Below, piece after piece: positions 59,097 through 64,000 of a stretch of 64,000 nucleotides of DNA (the stretch's first letter is position 1; each line of letters begins with the position of its first letter). The position numbers and the translations under genes are program-made. The DNA comes from Buxus sempervirens (lineage: Eukaryota; Streptophyta; Magnoliopsida; Buxales; Buxaceae): NCBI GenBank assembly GCA_947561395.2, contig OX387192.1:14420221-14484220 (forward strand), in the 5' to 3' direction. The notes under the pieces were generated by a model. That model did no database searches. It had not been told where the DNA came from and was given only the letters and a program-made list of their open reading frames with translations.

Positions 59097-59363
59097 AATA
59101 AGTTGATGCCAAAGTCGCCGACGGAGGAGTCGGAGATTGGTGAAGGAATGGCATAAACCAAAGTTTGTAATACCAAGGCTGCCAATAGAGGAGTCCGAGA
59201 TTGGGGGAAGGAATGCCCCAGCATAACCAAAGTTTGTAATACTAAAACCGCCGGCGAATGAATCAGAGATTGGCAGAGGCAATTTTGAATGCAATCAAGC
59301 AAGAAAAAAGGAAATAACCAAGTCAGGATAAGTAATGGACAAAGACAAAAGGAGCAAGGTATC
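59097..59363 (+). repeat. Three ~66-bp units with GGAGTCGGAGATTGG
   Basis: Units contain CCAAAGTCGCCGACGGAGGA, GTCGGAGATTGG and GGAATGCCATAACC-like text. A fourth unit is at 59731-59770. With the following AGACAAAAGGAGCAAGGTAT, this block recurs after minisatellite 2b, so array plus block were duplicated together. Confidence 0.8.
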
Positions 59364-59718
59364 TCCCAAAAAATGTCACCGTGTATTCACACATGGGACG
59401 TGAAAAAGCCATCACTGCGTATTCACACACTGATGCAAGAAAATGTCATCGTGTATTCACACATGGGACGTGAAAAAGCCATCACTGCGTATTCACACGC
59501 TGATGCAAGAAAACCGTCACCGTGTATTCACACATGGGACGCAGAAAAGCCATCATTGCGTATTCACACGCTGATGCAAGAAAATGTCACCATGTATTCA
59601 CACATGAGACGTGAAAAAGCCATCACTACGTATTCACACGCTGATGCAAGAAAATCGTCACCGTGTATTCACACATGGGATGCCAAAGGAGTCATCACAG
59701 TGTATTCACACATTGGTT
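59364..59718 (+). repeat. Minisatellite 2b of element H
   Basis: Five more units of the ~70-base repeat (ATGCAAGAAAATGTCACC type) follow, resembling the last units of 2a. The block GCCAAAGCTGCTGATAGATG, AGTCAGAGATGGG (59733-59766) follows it, matching the block after 2a. Confidence 0.9.
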
Positions 59719-59870
59719 GACAGAATCTTGGGAAGCCAAAGCTGCTGATAGATGAGTCAGAGATGGGTAGAAGCAGTTTCAGATACAACCAAGACAAAGA
59801 AAGAAATGAGCAAGGATAGAAGGAGCAAAACGTCTCCCAACACCAAGAGATAAGGTAGCCTTGGAGCAAA

Positions 59871-60059
59871 GTGGCTCCACAAAATCGAATGAGATGTTTC
59901 CATCAAGAGGACAATAGAGGGAAATTCAAGCCAAACTACAAAGGGTCATTCGTAGTCCACAAGGTTCTGTCCCGAGGAGCACTCATCCTGCAAGAAATGG
60001 ATGGGGCAATTTTTCCTGAGCCGATAAATGCAGACGCAGTCAAACTGTACTATGCCTAG
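59871..60059 (+). pseudogene. Integrase C-terminal tail, only remnant of pol
   Basis: About 55 codons encode RGKFKPNYKGSFVVHKVL, GGALILQ-like RGALILQEMDG, and EPINADAVKLYYA before TAG. This is the characteristic end of plant Ty3/gypsy integrases (GPY-type module, here KGSFVV, then the N-A-D-x-L-K-x-Y-Y terminus). The catalytic D,D-35-E core, zinc domain and all upstream pol are missing. The frame starts with GTG at 59871 and no good ATG, so it is not likely expressed. It proves descent from an autonomous element by internal deletion. Confidence 0.85.
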
Positions 60060-62026
60060 GATCATTCTGATTGGGAAATGAAGAGAGGCCTTCCTTGACT
60101 CTCCTTTAGATTGTAAATCCTTCCAAGTACCTTAAATTCTCCCCTAGTTAGACAATTTTGAGCCTTAAAATTCTTTCAACCCATTGCAAGTGTTCTACAC
60201 ATCAAATGGGGCATTCCTGGCAAAGCAAAAAGAAACCGGGCATTCTTGCCCATAAAAACCTCAAAAAAGGAGAAGAAAGTGAAATAAAAAAAAAAGAGAG
60301 AAAGAAAGGAAAAAAGAAAAAGAAACAAAAAAAATGGGAAATGTTTGCCCGGCCAAAAATATAGAGATACGAATAAGCCAGGATGTAAGACCCACCAACA
60401 ATAAAAATAGCACACTCTGCAAACCCAGATAATTAAGCTTTTTTGAGCCATCTATCCTTTCTTTCATAACCGAGACCCAGCCTACGTTTCGTCCCATCTC
60501 TAAGATCTCTCAGATCCCAAAAAGAATGATCAAGGCAAACAGTTAGGTCTGCGTTCATCAGCAATGACGGAATTCAATGTTTCCTAGAAAGGATGGACAC
60601 AGCGAAAACCCGAAAAAAGGGCGTTGCGTGGTTAGTCAACAAAAAAAAAAAGAAAAAGAAAAAAAAGAGAACTAGTCACATCTGGTTTGAGCAGAGAAAG
60701 ATACGGAGGAGAGCAGTGATAGTGGCAGATAGTAAAATGAGAAAATTGAACAGATTTGAGAGGTCCAGACTGGCTGGTTGCGCCCGAGTCAAAGACTTCA
60801 CAGTGGCCTGTGATGACAATGCTTCTGAAAGTACAGCAAAAGTGGGATAACGGACATCTTCTCCAAAATCCCCAGCGGAGTTCCTTCAGTAAACGGAGAA
60901 TAGCAACCTCCAAAATCCCCAGTGGGAGGCCTTCAGCAAACAAGGGACGACACCCTTACGTCCCCAGTAGCGTCCTCTCAAGCAATAAAAGAATGATACC
61001 GGATGACGTAGACTTACCAAGCCTCGCCCAGTCTGAAGAGGCCGGCTTTGCGAAGAAGAGTAGAAAGAAGACAAGCAAGCTCGCATCAATCCCTGGTGGA
61101 GTCTCTCGCACTCAACAAGAACTTGAACGAACATGAAGAATTCGCACCCAAGCAGAGGGAGAAGGCCTTACAAAGGAAAATGACAGCGTGAGGAATCCCC
61201 ACTTATCCCCAGGGGAGCATCCTTCCCCGGGGAACTCCCACGCTTGTCACGAACAAGGCTCGACCCGAAAGAAGAGGCAATAAGAAAAAAGATTCCTGCC
61301 CAATCCCCAGCAACAGTCACTCCAAGCTGGGGAGCCTCTACAAGAGGGAAAGCCAATCAGAAAGTACTGCAGAAGAAGGAATGACAAAATATGAAGAAGA
61401 ATGAACATAAATGAAGATATCATCGGGCAAGATGGCCCCTTTTTGTAATTTTTTATTTTACACTTTTGTAAATAGAGTAGAGCAGGTGTGTAGGCTCCCT
61501 TGAGGCACTGGACAGCGCTGGAAGCACCTCCTCACCAACAGCAGCTCCTCCTCCGCTCTTCCTTCCTCCTTTCTCCATTCGGTCCACATCTTAACCCAAC
61601 CCTTAGCCACCAAATCCTATAAAAAAAAAGAAAAAAAAAGAGAAGAAGAAAATGCAGGCAAGCTTCAAGTAAAAGACACAAAATGGATCAGAAGTCTGAA
61701 GTCACCTAAAAGCTTTAATGGAACAAACAAGAAGAAAAGAATATTGTCAAGTGTCTGGCATCGACGCCGAAACAGGTTGGCGAGCTCAAGTCCAATCTAA
61801 TCTCTTTCAAACTTAAACTAAAATGCTGAAGAGTTGCCCTACAAAAACCCGAAAAGCAAAGGGAAAGGAAACTCTGAAGCTAGGAAGTGACGCCACATGA
61901 TTTGGCCGCTTCCCTCTCAAAGTGAAAATTTCAAAGGACTAAACTCCTCAACCATGTCGACAGAAATGCCAGGCGCAAAAACGAGATTCTTTTTCTCTTT
62001 GCCGTTCATCCGCAAGGTGACTCCGG
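60060..62026 (+). other. 3' spacer of element H
   Basis: No gene. It has A/G-rich tracts (60260-60335, 60640-60670, 61620-61650) and a GCCTACGTTTCGTCCC motif (60480). A short duplication with AAAATCCCCAG (60861-60930) and repeated TCCCCAG words (60960, 61194, 61202, 61310) follow. The last 300 bases match element C in reverse (GGCATCGACGCCGAAACAGG near 61759). Confidence 0.6.
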
Positions 62027-62040
62027 CAAAGAGGGGCAGC
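62027..62040 (+). other. Polypurine tract of element H
   Basis: AAAGAGGGGCAGC ends exactly at the first base of the 3' LTR. It matches the tract of element C (AAAGAAGGGCAGC on the minus strand at 23792). Confidence 0.85.
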
Positions 62041-63778
62041 TGTAAGCACCTCATTTTTGCGCTCCCAGAACCAAAAATGCAAACCCTGGACAGAAAGTCA
62101 ACCCTAAGGGGTGAAAAGTTGACTTTTTTTATCAAATGAAATTGGCCACCTTTCTTTATCTCAATGAATAGAGAATCCCGACACGAGTCCAACGCAACTG
62201 GGTTTGCAGGAATCGGGGTCCGGATGAAGGTTCTGCGGGCGGTCAAACTTAAGGAAAAGCCGAGAGTTGACTTTTCCTCGAATTCCATGCCAAGTTCCTT
62301 GCTTTATATCATTGGATAAAGAATCTCGACACGGTTCCAACACAACTGAGTTTGCAGGAATCGGGGTCCGGATGAAGGTTCTGCGGGCGGTCAAACTTGA
62401 GCAGGGCCAAAGGTTGACTTTTTGCTAAAATCCGATCCAGAGGCCTACCCCTAGGTCATTGGATAGAGAATCTCGACACGGTTCCAACGCAACTGAGTTT
62501 ACAGGAATCGGGGTCCGGATGAAGGTTCTGCGAGCGATCAAACTTGAGCAGGGCCAAAAGTTGACTTTCTGCTAAAATTCGATCCAGAGGCCTACCCCTA
62601 GGTCATTGGATAGAGAATCTCGACACGGTTCCAACGCAACTGAGTTTGCAGGAATCGGGGTCCGGATGAAGGTTCTGCGGGCGGTCAAACCTGAGCAGAG
62701 CCAAAAGTTGACTTTCTGCTAAAATCCGATTCGGAGGCCTACCCCTAGGTCATGGGATGGAGGGCTCCGATACGATTCTAATGAAACTAAGTTTGCCCAG
62801 ATCGGAGTCCGGATGAAGAAAATATGAGCTGATGAAATTTCCGAGCAGCAAAACCGGCAATCTGCGCACGTGGCAAAAAGCTGCACACGTGGCGAGTTGC
62901 GCAGGAAAATATCTCGGGGATCAAATCCGTAAATATCCAAACATTCGAAATATCCCAGGGACTGAATCTGTAAAAATCCGAGAATATCGGATTAAATTGA
63001 AATTGGCCAGGGACTAAATCTGAATTTTTAAGATTTTTTCGACCGGCGAGCGGCGGCATTTAATGAATTTTCATCATTATGCCGCTCGCGCGGACGTGGC
63101 GAGCAGCATGCGCTCACCTGGAGCTGGGCGCCAAAGTGGGCGCAGACCCCCTTTTTCTTGCCTATATAAGGCCGCGCGGAGTTCACGCAGGGGGGTTGGG
63201 ATTTTTTGTTCTCGGGTTAGGGATTTTTTTTCAGTGAAGGTTTTTATTCTGGTTGGCTGTTGGTTCTCAAAAAAAAAACTTCCCCTCCCGTGGCCTGACT
63301 TCCCTCCCTATATCCCCAAGCACCCGACCTTGCCTTCTGATCCTTCTTTTCTCCTTCTTCTTCATCCTTCTACCAAAGACCGGAGGAGCTACTCGCGGTG
63401 GCTGTTGGAGAGGAAGCTCGCAGCGGCGTTTCGCTTCGAGGAGGTCACACACTTCCACGAAAGAGCTCAGAACTTTTAGGTATTGTTCCCCTCTAGCTCC
63501 TATACCACATATATGAAAACTGGTTCTCTTGCATGACTTTTCTTGTGTAAGTATGGTATCCACCACGTTTGCTTCCACATGGGATCTCCCAGGCTACGGT
63601 TCTGGGCAATATGGGATTTGGCGTAAAAGGGAGTGTGTTCCCAGCTAAGTGAGTCTTTTGTATCCCTGTAAACCCCCCCTCTCTTTCCTTTCCCTGACGG
63701 TTACCGGACATGCTCGAAGGTCCGGTCTAGCCCAAGCGTAGGCGAGGGTTTTGTGTTTTTTCTTGCCCATGCGATCTC
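62041..63778 (+). repeat. 3' LTR of element H (right end interrupted)
   Basis: It begins TGTAAGCACC after the polypurine tract and aligns with the 5' LTR to GCGATCTC (63778), where the two diverge abruptly. It keeps four to five tandem U3 units of about 147 bases (AATCGGGGTCCGGATGAAGG near 62211, 62359, 62506 and 62653, variant near 62796); the 5' LTR has lost most of these. TATA at 63163-63169. Confidence 0.9.
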
Positions 63779-64000
63779 TGTCTTTTATGGTCACTATTTA
63801 ATTTTTGCTAAACATGCCAACATGCTCCCCAACCCCCTGCCTGTGTGCTTGCTAACATGCTCCATCATCCTCATTACCCCTGTGAAGTCATCGGGCTTGG
63901 TTTTATGTATCATCGGGTTCGGTTTTGCCTAAAAAGAGATGTGGGGTCGTGTGATGAAGTAGTTCAGATTAATTTGAATGCATGTTTAAGGGTCTCTTGG
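63779..64000. other. Unidentified sequence interrupting the 3' LTR
   Basis: From TGTCTTTTATGGTC onward the sequence no longer matches the 5' LTR (which continues CCTTTTGGCTCC at 50063). A TG start after ATCTC would fit another LTR insertion, but its other end lies beyond the window. No gene is seen. Confidence 0.5.

Larger units (their letters stand above)
48871..63778 (+). mobile_element. Element H: young non-autonomous Ty3/gypsy-type retrotransposon
   Basis: Two direct LTRs (48871 and 62041) flank about 11.8 kb with, in order: a plant-mobile-domain-like ORF, a 107-bp-period minisatellite, gag, a second gag-like ORF, a spacer, a 72-bp minisatellite with block duplication, an integrase C-terminal tail, a spacer and a polypurine tract. 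There is no protease, RT, RNase H or integrase core in any frame. The LTRs differ at about 7 of 1,190 aligned bases plus one indel; if both were identical at insertion and a plant rate of 1.3e-8 per site per year applies, the age is of the order of 0.2-0.3 million years (assumption). It resembles gag-only (TR-GAG) or large non-autonomous elements. It sits in LTR f. Confidence 0.9.

Noticed and set aside
60593-61136. Two plus-strand frames after the integrase tail
   Set aside because: Low-complexity Lys runs and no domain; they lie in the 3' spacer, not conserved in element C.
1-64000. Host protein-coding genes, tRNA or rRNA genes
   Set aside because: No multi-exon gene with a recognisable host domain, and no tRNA or rRNA motif, was found on either strand by eye; a small or unusual gene could be missed.

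Overview
This is plant nuclear DNA, from an angiosperm whose species I cannot name. I see no host gene, rRNA or tRNA. Almost every stretch can be assigned to LTR retrotransposons or L1-type LINEs, with gag, reverse transcriptase, LINE RNase H and plant-mobile-domain-like proteins, TG...CA long terminal repeats and 5-bp target duplications. The window is a stack of nested insertions, many now solo LTRs.

Layout. (1) 1-8 kb: pieces of two LTR families, a decayed minus-strand Ty3/gypsy gag (about 2896-4424) and its adjacent 3.4-kb LTR (4471-7875). (2) 7.9-12.2 kb: a short tandem repeat split by a 3.4-kb solo LTR (8630-12022). (3) 12.2-23.8 kb: one minus-strand LTR opened by a solo LTR (14471-17637) and by a second solo LTR (17891-23150, target duplication TTGAG), which itself holds a third (19350-21327, ACGGG). 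An assembly gap of 200 N lies at 18731-18930. (4) 23.8-29 kb: the 3' internal end of the same minus-strand element, a minisatellite interrupted by a LINE (24661-28569). (5) 29-38 kb: LTR fragments, a second LINE tail, a solo LTR with perfect TGACC duplication (30749-33706), another long LTR and a short spliced-looking ORF. (6) 38.1-48.9 kb: a plus-strand LTR holding a minus-strand solo LTR (40600-48358, CAAGG), which holds a further solo LTR (40806-44517, CATAG) and a LINE 3' end carrying RNase H. (7) 48.9-63.8 kb: a young, nearly complete Ty3/gypsy-type element, called H here.

Element H has LTRs that differ at about 7 of 1,190 aligned bases. In order it carries a plant-mobile-domain/DUF7745-like ORF, a 107-bp-period minisatellite, gag, a second gag-like ORF repeating the same zinc-knuckle module, a long non-coding spacer, a 72-bp minisatellite, only the last ~55 residues of an integrase, and a polypurine tract. 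No protease, reverse transcriptase, RNase H or integrase core is present, so it must have been moved by enzymes supplied in trans.

The most unusual signal is structural. Four unrelated minisatellites in members of this family all spell arrays of short hairpins at regular pitch. Loops are UNCG-like, GNRA-like or a constant AUUCAC, stems show paired changes, and G-U pairs fall on the element's sense strand. The LTRs carry a parallel feature: copy-specific palindromic words placed both upstream of the TATA box and again downstream. Both readings are by eye and need computation.
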